From Meghimatium bilineatum (lineage: Eukaryota; Mollusca; Gastropoda; Stylommatophora; Philomycidae): a stretch of 64,000 bases of DNA. Numbering within the stretch: position 1 is the first letter of the stretch; each line of letters opens with the position of its first letter. Below the pieces are notes generated by a model. It ran no database searches, was not told the DNA's origin, and was given only the letters and a program-made list of their open reading frames with translations. The position numbers were made by a program, and so were the translations under genes. The stretch covers positions 43,138,761 through 43,202,760 of the forward strand of contig CM067306.1 of assembly GCA_034231615.1 (NCBI GenBank). The letters run 5' to 3'. Shown here piece by piece: positions 11,421 through 21,436 of this stretch.

Positions 11421-11452
11421 ACGTACTGCCTCAGACAACAGAGATACACAAC
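10249..11452. repeat. 60-bp tandem array, about 20 units
   Basis: Units of the type ACACAACACGGACATTTACA followed by AAGCTATCATGTTGAACGTA and CTGCCTCAGACAACAGAGAT run for 1.2 kb. Units differ by one to four substitutions, and single-base variants such as CTGGGACA recur at 10470 and 10830. The first unit is continuous with LINE-T coding sequence, so the array appears to have grown from the LINE. Confidence 0.95.
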
Positions 11453-11757
11453 AAATTGATCATCTTGTTATCCCAAAAATAGATACCTGATCTGGTCTTG
11501 TCGGATACGGGCAGTGTGTCAACAATACAGTAATCCAACCACACACAGTTTTACGTATATTCAATGAGATGACACAGCGAAATAGAGAAATATGTGAATT
11601 GTTACGTTTTTCATCAATTAATTTGTTGCTATCATTTTATCACTCATTTCAATAAAAATATAAAGGTCCACCCTTCTACATTTCAATTTACGAGCAAAAT
11701 TCATCGCATTACATATGTCTACTGTTGTTACTCTGATATTCTTTGATGATAAATGTA
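11453..11757. other. No recognised feature
   Basis: AT-rich sequence following the 60-bp array; it could be LINE-T 3' untranslated sequence, but I cannot show it. Confidence 0.4.
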
Positions 11758-11897
11758 GTGTAAGGAATGATTTCACTAAATATTTCTATCGAGAGAAACA
11801 ATATAAAGAATGATTTCACTAAATATTTCGATCGAGAGAAACAATATAAAGAATGATTTCACTAAATATTTCGATCGAGAAAAACAATATAAAGAAT
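11758..11897. repeat. 43-bp tandem repeat, about 3 copies
   Basis: Units start with GGAATGATTTCACTAAATAT or AGAATGATTTCACTAAATAT and include TTTCGATCGAGAGAAACAAT. Confidence 0.9.
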
Positions 11898-12287
11898 TCA
11901 ATTGACTATTTGTCCAACCATATTTTGTATGGTAGGAAGATAACATCAATGATAGCTACTGTTATATTATACATATTATATCATGACTTTTTTTTTTAGC
12001 TTTTACTCGTCTATTGGGAAAGCAAGTCAGTATCACAATTGTCCATATTTCATCAATTAAGTCCTACTCGAATTGAGAGTGTTTCATAAAAGCAACTTCT
12101 CAACAACACACAGCCGTACACATATTCAACCAGACGACAGAACGAATGTATCAAAAATGTAACATGGTACTTTAAAAAAAACGTCATGATTTAAAAGTCA
12201 CAGGAAAAAAACAGTCACGGAAAAAAAGTCACACAAAAAATAAAATATATTATTCCTTTCTTTGCGTTATTGTTCAGTTACCGGAGC
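11898..12287. other. No recognised feature
   Basis: AT-rich with homopolymer A and T runs; no coding or repeat family recognised. Confidence 0.5.
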
Positions 12288-12450
12288 CAAAATAGAAGCA
12301 CATGACAGACACACTGTAACCTTCCATGCATATGGTAAGAGGAGATTAAGGATATTTTAAAGACTGAAATTAGTTGTCCCATCTCACAAAAAAGGGTCAA
12401 AGTATCCCACAAGAAAGATTGAAGTCGGATCTGCCAGCTCGAAAGGCATT
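12288..12450 (+). repeat. SINE-1 copy, diverged, 3' truncated
   Basis: It aligns with the better copy at 15270-15535: CCTTCCATGCAT, then a TAAGAGGAGATTAAGGA stretch, AGTTGTCCCATC, and TGAAGTCGGATCTGCCAG followed by CGAAAGGCA. The GAA-tailed 3' half is missing. Confidence 0.65.
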
Positions 12451-12531
12451 GTGAACAGTGCCTCCTGCCAACCACTAAGCTCGCACAATTTCATCACAGT
12501 GAACAGCGCCTCCTGCCAACCAACAAGCTTG
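12444..12531. repeat. 52-bp direct duplication
   Basis: GTGAACAG(T/C)GCCTCCTGCCAACCA occurs twice, at about 12449 and 12501. Confidence 0.8.
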
Positions 12532-13053
12532 GTTATTTCAATTAAAAAAAAATATATATAATAAATGCCTGTGTACATCTTCCAATCTAGAACAGCCATG
12601 TGCCATATCCCATGCGTTCTCCACAAACAGTTGCCATCTAACATATCCTTGTTTTGCCTGTGTCAGTCCGTCTCTAGTCTCCAATCAATAACATTTGCCT
12701 GCCTATAGACAGGCGAATGGAAACCGAGTATAACTTTGATATCAAACATTTAGTGTAGCAGCAATTTACCGTTCTTACTGAACACATACCTAGACAAGGC
12801 TACCCTTCATTTGTTTCTCTACAATTATAGAAATATTAAAGGTTAAATCCTGAATATCGACACGAACAATCTATGACCTTTCACGTGAACATGATATATG
12901 CCTGCCTGGTGGGATAACCTATTATGGATTAATCACGCGATGTGAGGCTTGAAGATGCGTCACCGAGAGTATTTTGTCAGAAACACTTTCTAGACATTTA
13001 TAGTGTGGAAATAAAATCATCAAACTACGAAAATTATCAATAGTAACAGTGTT
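12532..13053. other. No recognised feature
   Basis: No family resemblance seen on either strand. Confidence 0.5.
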
Positions 13054-13682
13054 TCTTGAAATTCAGGTCTGTATGATACATTGTAAGGCTGATATGATGA
13101 AGAAATCCTGAAACTCAGGTCTGTATGATACTTTGTGAGGCTGAGTTGATGAAGAAATCATGAAACTCACGTCTGTATGATACTTTGTGAGGCTGAGTTG
13201 ATGAAGAAATCATGAAACTGAGGTCTGTATGATACTTTGTGAGGCTGAGTTGATGAAGAAATCCTGAAACTCAGGTCTGTATGATACTTTGTGAGGCTGA
13301 GTTGATGAAGAAATCCTGAAACTCAGGTCTGTATGATACTTTGTGAGGCTTAGTTGATGAAGAAATCCTGAAACTCAGGTCTGTATGATACTTTGTGAGG
13401 CTGAGTTGATGAAGAAATCATGAAACTCAGGTCTGTATGATACTTTGTGAGGCTGAGTTGATGTTGAAATCATGAAACTCAGGTCTGTATGATACTTTGT
13501 GAGGCTGAGTTGATGAAGAAATCATGAAACTGAGGTCTGTATGATACTTTGTGAGGCTGAGTTGATGAAGAAATCATGAAACTCAGGTCTGTATGATACT
13601 TTGTGACGCTGAGTTGATGAAGAAATCATGAAACTCAGGTCTGTATGATACTTTGTGAGGCTGAGTTGATGAAGAAATCATG
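13054..13682. repeat. 52-bp tandem array, about 12 units
   Basis: Units of the form GAAACTCAGGTCTGTATGAT, ACTTTGTGAGGCTGAGTTGA, TGAAGAAATCAT repeat with few substitutions. The period is not a multiple of three, so no long frame forms. Confidence 0.95.
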
Positions 13683-13802
13683 TCAAGTATTACACGCAGT
13701 GCCCACGATGTTGTACATACATTGAACAAAATATTTCAGAAAAAATCAGAGATACAGATCGGCAGCACGAGTTTACTTTTCTCTCTGTTTCATCTCATAT
13801 CA

Positions 13803-14246
13803 GCTTATTTTGTGTTTTCTCTCTCCTATAAGCTTTGTGTTTTCTCTCTCCTATCAGCTTACTTTGTGTTTTCTCTCTCCTATCAGCTTACTTTGTGTTT
13901 TCTCTCTCCTATCAGCTTACTTTGTGTTTTCTCTCTCCTATAAGCTTACTTTGTGTTTTCTCTCTCCTATCAGCTTACTTTGTGTTTTCTCTCTCCTATC
14001 AGCTTACTTTGTGTTTTCTCTCTCCTATCAGCTTACTTTGTGTTTTCTCTCTCCTATCAGCTTACTTTGTGTTTTCTCTCTCCTATCAGCTTACTTTGTT
14101 TTGTAATTTACTGGTCTTACTTTGCTCTGTGACTTAATCTCCATCAGTTTCCTTTCTCCATAATTCACTCTCCTATCAACACACTGTGATCTGTAGCTTA
14201 CTGTCCTCTATGATTCACTCTCCTATCAGCTTACAATACTCTGTGA
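13803..14246. repeat. 29-bp satellite array with CTATCAGCTTAC core, plus diverged edge
   Basis: About ten near-identical 29-bp units (CTATCAGCTTACTTTGTGTT followed by TTCTCTCTC) run to 14100. The edge at 14100-14246 is diverged but matches 21510-21625 closely, including the unique-looking AATCTCCATCAGTTTCCTTT. The two loci are therefore parts or duplicates of one array. Open frames in this region are repetition artefacts. Confidence 0.93.
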
Positions 14247-14248
14247 CA

Positions 14249-14510
14249 TATAATCTAATTTATATCTACATGCATTCACAACCACAGGGCACAGAAACAA
14301 CATACTAAACACAGCATATCACAGAGCACCACTTCTTGACAGAATTTACACAAATTCAAGTCATAACACACTACAAATCAAGCACTTAATAGAAGCATTT
14401 AAATACATAAATCACAAAGCAGTGACGGCAACACTCAAAACTACTCACACAAATATATCACTCAAACGATCTCCTCACTGGAAATTTAACAACACACTGT
14501 TAACAATTAA
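14249..14510 (+). mobile_element. Second copy of the LINE-T endonuclease fragment
   Basis: This 260-bp segment matches 7486-7745 nearly base for base, in the same orientation, from CATAATCTAATTTATATCTA to AAATTTAACAACACACTGTT, with only a handful of substitutions and one indel. It lacks both LINE ends. It may be a local duplication or gene-conversion product rather than a separate insertion, since LINE insertions normally keep their 3' end. Confidence 0.88.
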
Positions 14511-14725
14511 ATATGTAACTTTCATCTGTTACCACCAAATCAACATGATACTTTTATCTGTTAACATGTTAGTATGTAAACTGTATTGGTGAAGAAGTCA
14601 ACATGTAACAATTATCTATTGATTGTCTATATGAAACTTTGTTCTGTTAACAAGTCTGCATGTAAATTGTATCTGCTTGTAAGTCAATATGTACATTGTA
14701 TCTCTTAACAAGCAAATATATCAAA
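14511..14725. repeat. Very degenerate tandem repeat of about 30 bp
   Basis: Variants of TCTGTTAACAAGTC and ATATGTAAC(A/T)TTTATCTGTT recur irregularly. Related stretches appear at 14990-15015. Confidence 0.5.
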
Positions 14726-14899
14726 TGCGTTTGAAACAATGCAATTTTTATCTGCAACTTGAGAAGTTAATTTTTTTTAAAATTTGTATTGTAACCTATT
14801 CAGGACGTAGCCATCAACCCAACATTTTTTGGCCGTAGTGTTTTTCTAGACAATATAGATACGTTCAGTAGTTTGCCATTGCTTTATGGACGTTCCGGA

Positions 14900-14985
14900 T
14901 TCTCAAATGCATGTGGCAGGAATTGAGCTTGGTACTAGGCCGTCACAGAGGCGCTTCGTACCATTTCGCCACAGAGCCGGACAAG
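14900..14985 (-). repeat. tRNA-like SINE head fragment
   Basis: On the minus strand, TGGCGAAATGGTACGAAGCG resembles an A box and AGCTCAATTCC, about 40 bases later, a B box. Base pairing of a mature tRNA is not complete, so I read it as a SINE-type relic. Confidence 0.45.
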
Positions 14986-15269
14986 AAATTAATATGTAAC
15001 ATTTATTTGTTAAAATAATCATACGAAACACTACCTCGTATCGACCGATCGATTTATACCGAATCCCAGTTGCTTATGTTCAGTAAAAACCGTGTGGTAT
15101 TCTGGGCTTGCGTTGTGAAGGTCATAAATCACGTCGACCTTGTATGTGATTTTTTTTGCGTAGCATGGAATGGTGGAGCTAGTTGACAATTTCATCTCTC
15201 TTGTTACATTCTGATATGTTACTCTACATCTTCCTTTATTACATACTGATCGCCCGTGTGTTGCCGGGC

Positions 15270-15535
15270 CCGAAAGTGGAGCAAAGAATAGCAACACTAT
15301 TTACCTTCCATGCATGTCGTAAAAGGCGACTAAGGAGGTTATGGGATGGAGTTGGCTGTCCCTTCCCATATAGGGTCAGTGACCCAAAGCCATGCTGAAG
15401 TCGGATGTGTCAGGCCGAAAGGCACATATATCGCAGCAATGTAGTAAAGCATGACACAACGAAATCCGTTCTCTGGACTACATCCTGCTAATCTGCAGGA
15501 GTTTGAGAATGAACGCAGAAGAAGAAGAAGAAGAT
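15270..15535 (+). repeat. SINE-1, best preserved copy with GAA tail
   Basis: This is the reference copy for SINE-1: CCTTCCATGCATGTCGTAAA, AGGCGACTAAGG, GTTGGCTGTCCCTTCCCATA, GCTGAAGTCGGATGTGTCAG, a CTCTGGACTACATCCTGCTA block, and the tail GAATGAACGCAGAAGAAGAA to 15535. Nine copies or fragments occur in the window, on both strands. No clear tRNA promoter boxes are visible in it, so the origin of its head is undetermined. Its 3' end resembles that of Rep-A and of LINE-R. Confidence 0.8.
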
Positions 15536-15903
15536 GTACATACTGATATAGCATTCTACATCTCCCTTTGCCGCTTTATTGTCATTTTACTCTTTCTCCT
15601 TACCTGGTACATGAGTTAGAGGAGGTAAAGACAGCAAGGAAGGGAACTGATCAGCGCATCTAACATTTGCTGCGGCTTAGTACATGAAGATTTATCTTGA
15701 TCCCCGAACGGCAGTTTGCTGCCATGGTGGCTTATCTTTACTTTTACTCTTTCTCAATTCCTCCCTCCCTCCTCATCATATTTGTATAACTGCATAGCTC
15801 TCCTCTCTCTCTCTCTCTCTCTTCATCTCCCGCTTCTCTCTCACACTATTGCCGTATAGTTATGCCACTGCTGAATTTACCAACTGTTGTGTAAGAATGA
15901 GTG
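15536..15903. other. Mostly featureless, with a (TC)n run
   Basis: A TC dinucleotide run lies at about 15801-15822. Otherwise nothing is recognised. Confidence 0.6.
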
Positions 15904-15975
15904 GAGCGCATGGTCGCGTGGTTAGGACGCCGTTTCGGACACTTGCGGCCCAGGTTCAATACATGGTTGTTTTTT
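15904..15975 (+). repeat. tRNA-like sequence with A and B boxes
   Basis: TGGTCGCGTGGTTAGGACG (15911-15929) resembles an A box and GGTTCAATACA (15953-15963) a B box, at a spacing normal for tRNA. The flanking arms do not pair convincingly, which favours a tRNA-derived SINE head over a functional tRNA gene. Confidence 0.5.
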
Positions 15976-16159
15976 TTTCACGGATACACGGGTTCTTTCC
16001 TATACAAGTCCCGTCGTGTGCAATGTCAATGCGGCCTTTATTTCCACAGCCCATAGAAATCCCTTCTGCAATCCTTCATAGGAAAACATGCAGTAACGAA
16101 AGTTTAGTGCAAGAATAAGAATGAACAATGAAACTCTGATTTCATCTTTTGTTCTGTCC

Positions 16160-16420
16160 TCGACTAATGTGTACATGTTTCAGATCCATTGGACACTGTT
16201 GATTCATGTTTGATTTCCTCGATTAATATGTGCATTAGTGATTCAGTTACCTTGGAGCCTAGATAGCAAACGTTCTGTACCGATTGAAATTTCACATTGT
16301 TCAGCGTGATGCCCGGTTATGTTTGATACGACCACAATTTTCTTGATATTTATTGTTAGCGAGAACAGGTCGAAAGTCGTTGACAATCTATTAATCAGTT
16401 CTTGCACCACTGTTTAATTA
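16160..16420 (-). mobile_element. RT palm/thumb fragment of a LINE
   Basis: On the minus strand the segment reads VQELINRLSTTFDLFSLTIN, then IKKIVVVS, and further on a Y-L-G-S-like TESLMHILIEE region. This is the stretch that follows the Y-A-D-D motif in many LINEs. It is short, frameshifted and lacks the catalytic motif. Confidence 0.55.
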
Positions 16421-16935
16421 TATTGTGTATAGGGTATAAACATATTCTCTATAGCTCATGGGTCTTGTATATGACTCAGAGAGTATAAACATCACGTAGT
16501 CGTGCATATTGCACTACCTACCGTCATCATTGATGCCAGAACTATGACACATGTGTTTTTGTAACATCATACAAAGATCCATTATGTCTCACATGACTGG
16601 TGCTCAAGATGAGCTTTCAATAGACATAACTATATAGACCTGTTTTTTCATGCCTAGGACATCACTGATGGCATAAGTGACAGATATGAACCACGGATCG
16701 TTAGATACAAGAATACGCTCCGGGCAACGTCACGGCAAGCGCCACTTATAGTATATATGATATAAACAAAAACATTTCTGGGATATACTTTATTTTACAT
16801 ACATGTTATAGCTATAACTGTGAAAGTTGTCTCCAGAAACTTTCTCCATACATTTGCGCCCCAGAACGTTGCAGCCAGTTTTTAAAGTTTTCATCACTAG
16901 ACGCAGTAACTCGTAAACATTTGCGCTCCAGAAAG
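16421..16935. other. No recognised feature
   Basis: Nothing recognisable on either strand. Confidence 0.5.
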
Positions 16936-16939
16936 CATC

Positions 16940-17765
16940 AATCCTGGCCAGTAATGGATAACTATGTCAATGATCTTTCAGGAGACAGTCACGACAGTCA
17001 TTACACTTAATAGAAGGTGCAGAGAACGTAGCACTGTGAGTGTGGGTGCTGAGATCAAGGCACTCATCTGCGAACAAGCCAGTGATACAGATGTTGTGAT
17101 CTACGCAAATGTGTCAGTCATCTGCCACCAGCCGTGCACATGGACCTTTACTTCCAGATCACAAGGAAGAACAGTACACGAAGCCAGTGGGCCTTTTGCG
17201 CAACAATATGTAGTTTAACGATGGAATTGTTTGCCGTAATGCAAGCACTACGCTGGCTAAAATCGAAGCCTATACCCGTACCTGCACACTAGGTGACTTA
17301 ATGGATATGATTCAGAAAGTGAAAACAGGTGACGCATATAGGCGATGTGTGGAATAATCAGAAAAAGCTAAAAGGTTATCCTCACTGCGAAAAATCACTC
17401 TTTTATTTAGCACTGGACACGCGGGCGTGGTGGGAAAAGAACAGACCGACAAATTAGCTAGCCTCGCCACAATAATAAATGGTCAACCTATGTATGGAGT
17501 AGACATACTCATTGCTCTTCGTGAGTCCGCACGATTAGAGGATTCTGAAATACATGAACATAAGTCAATATTGAGATTGCGCGATTTTAGAGTGGCCGTA
17601 GAGAACACCTAATAAATAATTCAAAAACGGCACTGAACAACATAGAACCGGAACCATCAGTCGCTATACTCTGTGAGATTTACTGAAATGGAAATCTGAG
17701 CACCTATGGTCATTTCCGGTGTGCGAATAGGATGATCGACATACCTAATCTAATCTAATAATTGA
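16940..17765 (+). mobile_element. LINE-R2: RNase H domain and 3' end (dead)
   Basis: The first open part (16964-17218) matches the RNase H start, but the expected Y-T-D-G-S is VVIYANVSV here, so the first catalytic aspartate is lost. Later parts, in other frames, show STGHAGVVGKEQTDKLAS with the histidine motif and HIALRESARLEDSE-type helices (17427-17612). The C-terminus has HRTGTISRYTL and a L-K-x-K-S-E-H-L-W segment, and the element ends in CCTAATCTAATCTAATAATT, a TAATC-type tail. Fragments at 37480 and 57005 belong to the same subfamily. Confidence 0.82.
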
Positions 17766-17789
17766 GAAACGTCAGAAAAAATTGAGAAA

Positions 17790-17870
17790 AAATGTAAAGC
17801 TTCCTCTACCTTATAAATAATAAGGTAAAGTTTCCTCTAACTTATAAATAATAAGGTAAAGTTTCACAGT
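17790..17870. repeat. 34-bp direct repeat, 2 copies
   Basis: The segment CTTATAAATAATAAGGTAAA plus GTTTCCTCTAAC is duplicated in tandem. Confidence 0.85.
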
Positions 17871-18156
17871 AACATTTAATCCTGTAGCATATCTCTGTAT
17901 TTGGAGAACACGTATAAATAAATGAGAAGGGTACAAGTTTAACAAGATGGAAAGTGATAGTTGTGAAAACAGAGATGAATGATAATATGATTATGGAAGT
18001 GGATACAGATATTGGAAAATGAAGATATTGTAAACAATACACAATTAATACACTTGAAAAATAAAGATCAAATTTATCAGCAAGCAATAATATAGTTGTC
18101 ATATTTTTTAGTTAAATAGAGAACAAATTGATGCTTCCAGAACAAGGAATTTATAA

Positions 18157-18440
18157 ATCAATCAATCAATCAATCAATCAATCGTCAATGTCCAATGCCG
18201 TAGGTGATCATATTTATTTTCACAACTGTCTCTTGTATTGTTAACAAATCAGTTGGTCACTTTCTCATGTGCTACAATGACAATGCATACATCAACTTCT
18301 CTTTGTCTGCCTCTAACTCTTTTTTCCCTTGATTCTACGGTTACTAAGGGTTTAAATTTTGCTTTTCTCATCGCATGCCCTAAACATATTGTCCATCTGC
18401 TTCTAATTTTTGCTATAATCATCTTTTTGTAAGCCAGCAT
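18157..18440 (-). mobile_element. LINE 3' end with (GATT)n tail
   Basis: The minus-strand frame encodes a LINE C-terminal tail: SRWTICLGHAMRKAKFK, then EKRVRGRQRE and AHEKVTN, and after a shift MITYGIGH-stop. It runs straight into (GATT)n (18157-18183, AATC on the plus strand), which I take as its 3' simple-repeat tail. The fragment lacks RT. Confidence 0.65.
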
Positions 18441-18705
18441 CTATCAGAACTTCTATACTAAATTCATTAGAACCTCTTTCGTTACGTTCTTGATTATTGT
18501 TGCGTTTCGACTGGTCATTATTCACATACTTGCAATTGCATGCCAAAAATAGCCATGGCGACTCCAGGTATATACATAATGACCAATCGAAACCCAACAT
18601 TGATCCCATCCGGTCACATGACCATTCTAGATAACAGGTCTTAACATTGGAGACGGAGACGACTTGTGTGCTTCATATCTATAATAAAATATTTGTTTCG
18701 CTATT
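18441..18705. other. No recognised feature
   Basis: No coding or repeat resemblance seen. Confidence 0.45.
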
Positions 18706-20245
18706 CTTCCTCTTCTTCTGCGTTCGCTCTCAAATAACCACAACTAATATTTTGTGTGATTTCCGCCGGGGAGCGTGAAGTACGTTGTGCTGCAAGTTCC
18801 ACAGTAGAACTGTGATTATTTGCACCCCGGTTGGCCACTTGTGGTCAGGACGTCCGAGGTCCAGCCTATCCGTTTTCGTCATTCCTTTATTTCGGGTTTG
18901 GTCCCTAGTCCGTGATAGCCTCTATCTGTCGCCGGGCACGCTGGTGTGTAGTGCCTCTGTGCCAAGACACCTGTCGAGCGCGTCTATCTGGCACGAGATG
19001 CTCCACCGTCCATGAATCCTTCTCGTGCAATTGGACAAACTCTGCCTGTGTCCATCGGGTACTGAACCGTTTCTCATCCTCGAGCCTGGTTCCGTATGAG
19101 GAAGAACTCACCAGAAGAGTTGGACCCTGGCTCGTTCGCCCTCCTACCCGAGGCGTAATTCATAGACATCGTGAACCCCTCGCACAAGTTTGAGTCTCAC
19201 ACCACGCGTTTGAGAGCAAAGCGTTCTCGAGCTGAGCGATCTTGTCCCAATAGCGCCTGAGCCCATCAGGTACTGAACCTTTTCTCTTTGCACGTGTATT
19301 TCCGGTATAGGAAATTGTGACAGTAGAGTTGGGCCAGGACTGCCATCTTTGTCCCTTTCTTGCCTAAACCCATCGGGTTCGGAGCCCTTTCTCTTCGCGA
19401 GTATATTTCCGGTATAGGAAGGCTCGACATTAGAGTTGGTTTCCATTGTGTTTTTCACAAAGTTCAAGATTGGCAACACGGCCATGTGTACATGTGGACA
19501 GGCAGCACAGAGTGCGAAACATATACTTCAAGAGTGTTCTGAGCATGAAACGCTGAGGCAGACATATTGGCCAGAGGAAACAACACTGGAATCAAAGCTC
19601 TATGGGACACTGTATGAACTACAAAAGACAGTGCGTTTTATTAAGGAGACAGAATTACAGATATAGACATGTTTCAAGTGAACGAAAGAAGAAGAAGAAG
19701 AAGAAGAGTTGGTTTAGGTCTTCTTGCTTTTCCGAACGCCCACGATTGGGTCTGGGTCTCTGTCTATAAGGATCACAGGTAACTAGAAGCTCGTCTCGAG
19801 CTAACAGAGCTTATAGTTACCCTTTCCTAGGAACTTTTCATTTGCAGTTCGCGCTGGCCTTTGGCGTTGTTCTGCCATGTCATTGTACTCATTATGACAT
19901 ATTTGTTTCTTTCCATGTATCCACTTTTACGTGCCTTTTACATTGGCCACCCCTCCAATGTTTTGACTGGACTAATAGATGTCACTGTATGTCGACAGTG
20001 TCGCTGTATGTGGTGATACAAATGGTGTCGGAGATATTGTCTGTCTCTTTCGCAGTCAAATCTCTTTCCATCTGCTTCCTCCACGTTCTCGGATACGATC
20101 CCCAAATGATTTGGCCAGAATCAGCTCGAGCAGCTGTTTTCTGTTACCAGGGTGCACCGCGAGGAGGTACATTTGGGATCTTGGTTATCTGCTAACTCTG
20201 GGTCCGCCTATAGCAATGCGTTCCCTTTGCACCCCTGTTTCGCTA
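18706..20245 (-). repeat. Rep-A copy 3, interrupted by a LINE-R 3' end
   Basis: The minus-strand sequence matches 4425-5812 throughout, with the GAA tail at 18706-18728 and the 5' end near 20245. Two of the 107-bp internal units are present instead of three. A 262-bp LINE fragment splits the copy at 19443-19704. Without it the copy is about 1.27 kb. A frame with SSSSYGTRLEDEKRFSTRW is open at 18905-19111. Confidence 0.8.
19443..19704 (+). mobile_element. LINE-R 3' end inserted in Rep-A, with 11-bp TSD
   Basis: The insert encodes a LINE C-terminus with a zinc-knuckle-like arrangement (CTCG, then HILQEC), followed by ETLRQTYWPEETTLESKLYG and VRFIKETELQI-stop at 19664-19666. A short 3' UTR and a (GAA)n tail follow. 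AGAGTTGGTTT flanks it on both sides (19432-19442 and 19705-19715) but occurs once in the uninterrupted Rep-A copy 2, read in reverse at about 4964. This is a classic 5'-truncated LINE insertion made by target-primed reverse transcription. Confidence 0.93.
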
Positions 20246-20875
20246 TAATATCCTAGCACTCGAATTCGCACATACATAGATGGTATTCCATTTGATAGAA
20301 TATTTATCATTGTTTAGATGCTGATTTGACTTGCACTATTCTACTAGTTAACAAGAAAAATAATATACACACATAAAATAGAACACACCGTTTAGAATGT
20401 GTATAAAACACATAAATCGAAATGATGTGATTCTGCGAACGTTAAATGTGATAAAGGTTTTTAAGGATCCCGTTTATGGAACTTTTTGAAAAGAAAAAAA
20501 TGATATAGAATTAAAATATTAGTTCCATATTTTCAAATTCTCCTCCAATCCCACGGGAATCTGCGGTGAAAGGAAAATGGCTATCTATGTGAAGTATGTC
20601 TTTCCTGACGCTAACCTGCATATCATTCCGTTCTGACCAGACCATCTGGAACTGTAGATATGATTGAAAACATTCATCATGTATATGATGGGGAATCATA
20701 CAAACCAAACCATTTATAGAAACAGCTCCTTGATGCAGTGTTTATCTTATATTGATCAGCCTCAAGGTGAAGGCAGACCTATAGGCTACCTGGTCTCTGG
20801 AATTCATTGTCGCAATATGATAATGTTAATGCTGTTCTTCTAGAGGGGTCAAAGAAATGTAACTATTTAGGTGGT
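20246..20875. other. No recognised feature
   Basis: AT-rich, without coding or repeat resemblance. Confidence 0.5.
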
Positions 20876-21048
20876 CTCTATTGGGGTACTAGAAAAATAT
20901 ATATATCTAGTGGGGTACTAGAAAAATATATATATATATCTAGTGGGGTGCTAGAAAAATATATATATCTAGTGGGGTACTAGAAAAATATATATCTCTA
21001 GTGGAGTACTAGAAAAATATATATATATCTATTGGGGTGCTACAAAAA
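20876..21048. repeat. 28-32-bp tandem repeat, 6 units
   Basis: Units of CTAGTGGGGTACTAGAAAAA plus a TA run of varying length. Unit length varies because the embedded (AT)n grows and shrinks. Confidence 0.92.
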
Positions 21049-21287
21049 TATTTACCTACGCTGCGCTTGAATAGAGAAACCATTTGCGAACCATTTTTGT
21101 ATTTGAAAGTTATTATCTCATGAAACATCTTTTGCATTGTTCCCTTTCTGTGTTCCCCCTCCAGTAGACGTGTCGATGTCTCCCCGCCATTAAAAAGTAC
21201 GTGGCCGCCATATAATACCATATAACGCACGCTGAGAAGAAATGTTATAGAGAACGATGGGAATGACAAGATTGTTGATATAGCTTT

Positions 21288-21436
21288 AATGCTGAGGTGG
21301 ACACAAGATTGTAGAAAAAACTTTACGGCTGATGTGGACACAAGATTGTAGAGAAAACTTTACGGCTGATATGGACACAAGATTGTAGAGAAAACATTAC
21401 GGCTGATGTGGACACAAGATTGTAGAGAAAACTTTA
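21288..21436. repeat. 37-bp tandem repeat, about 4 units
   Basis: Units of GGCTGATGTGGACACAAGAT plus TGTAGAGAAAACTTTAC. The last unit runs directly into the CTATCAGCTTAC satellite. Confidence 0.9.

Noticed and set aside
15904-15975. Possible functional tRNA gene
   Set aside because: A and B boxes are present, but acceptor and anticodon stems do not pair and no terminator is placed correctly; better read as a SINE head.
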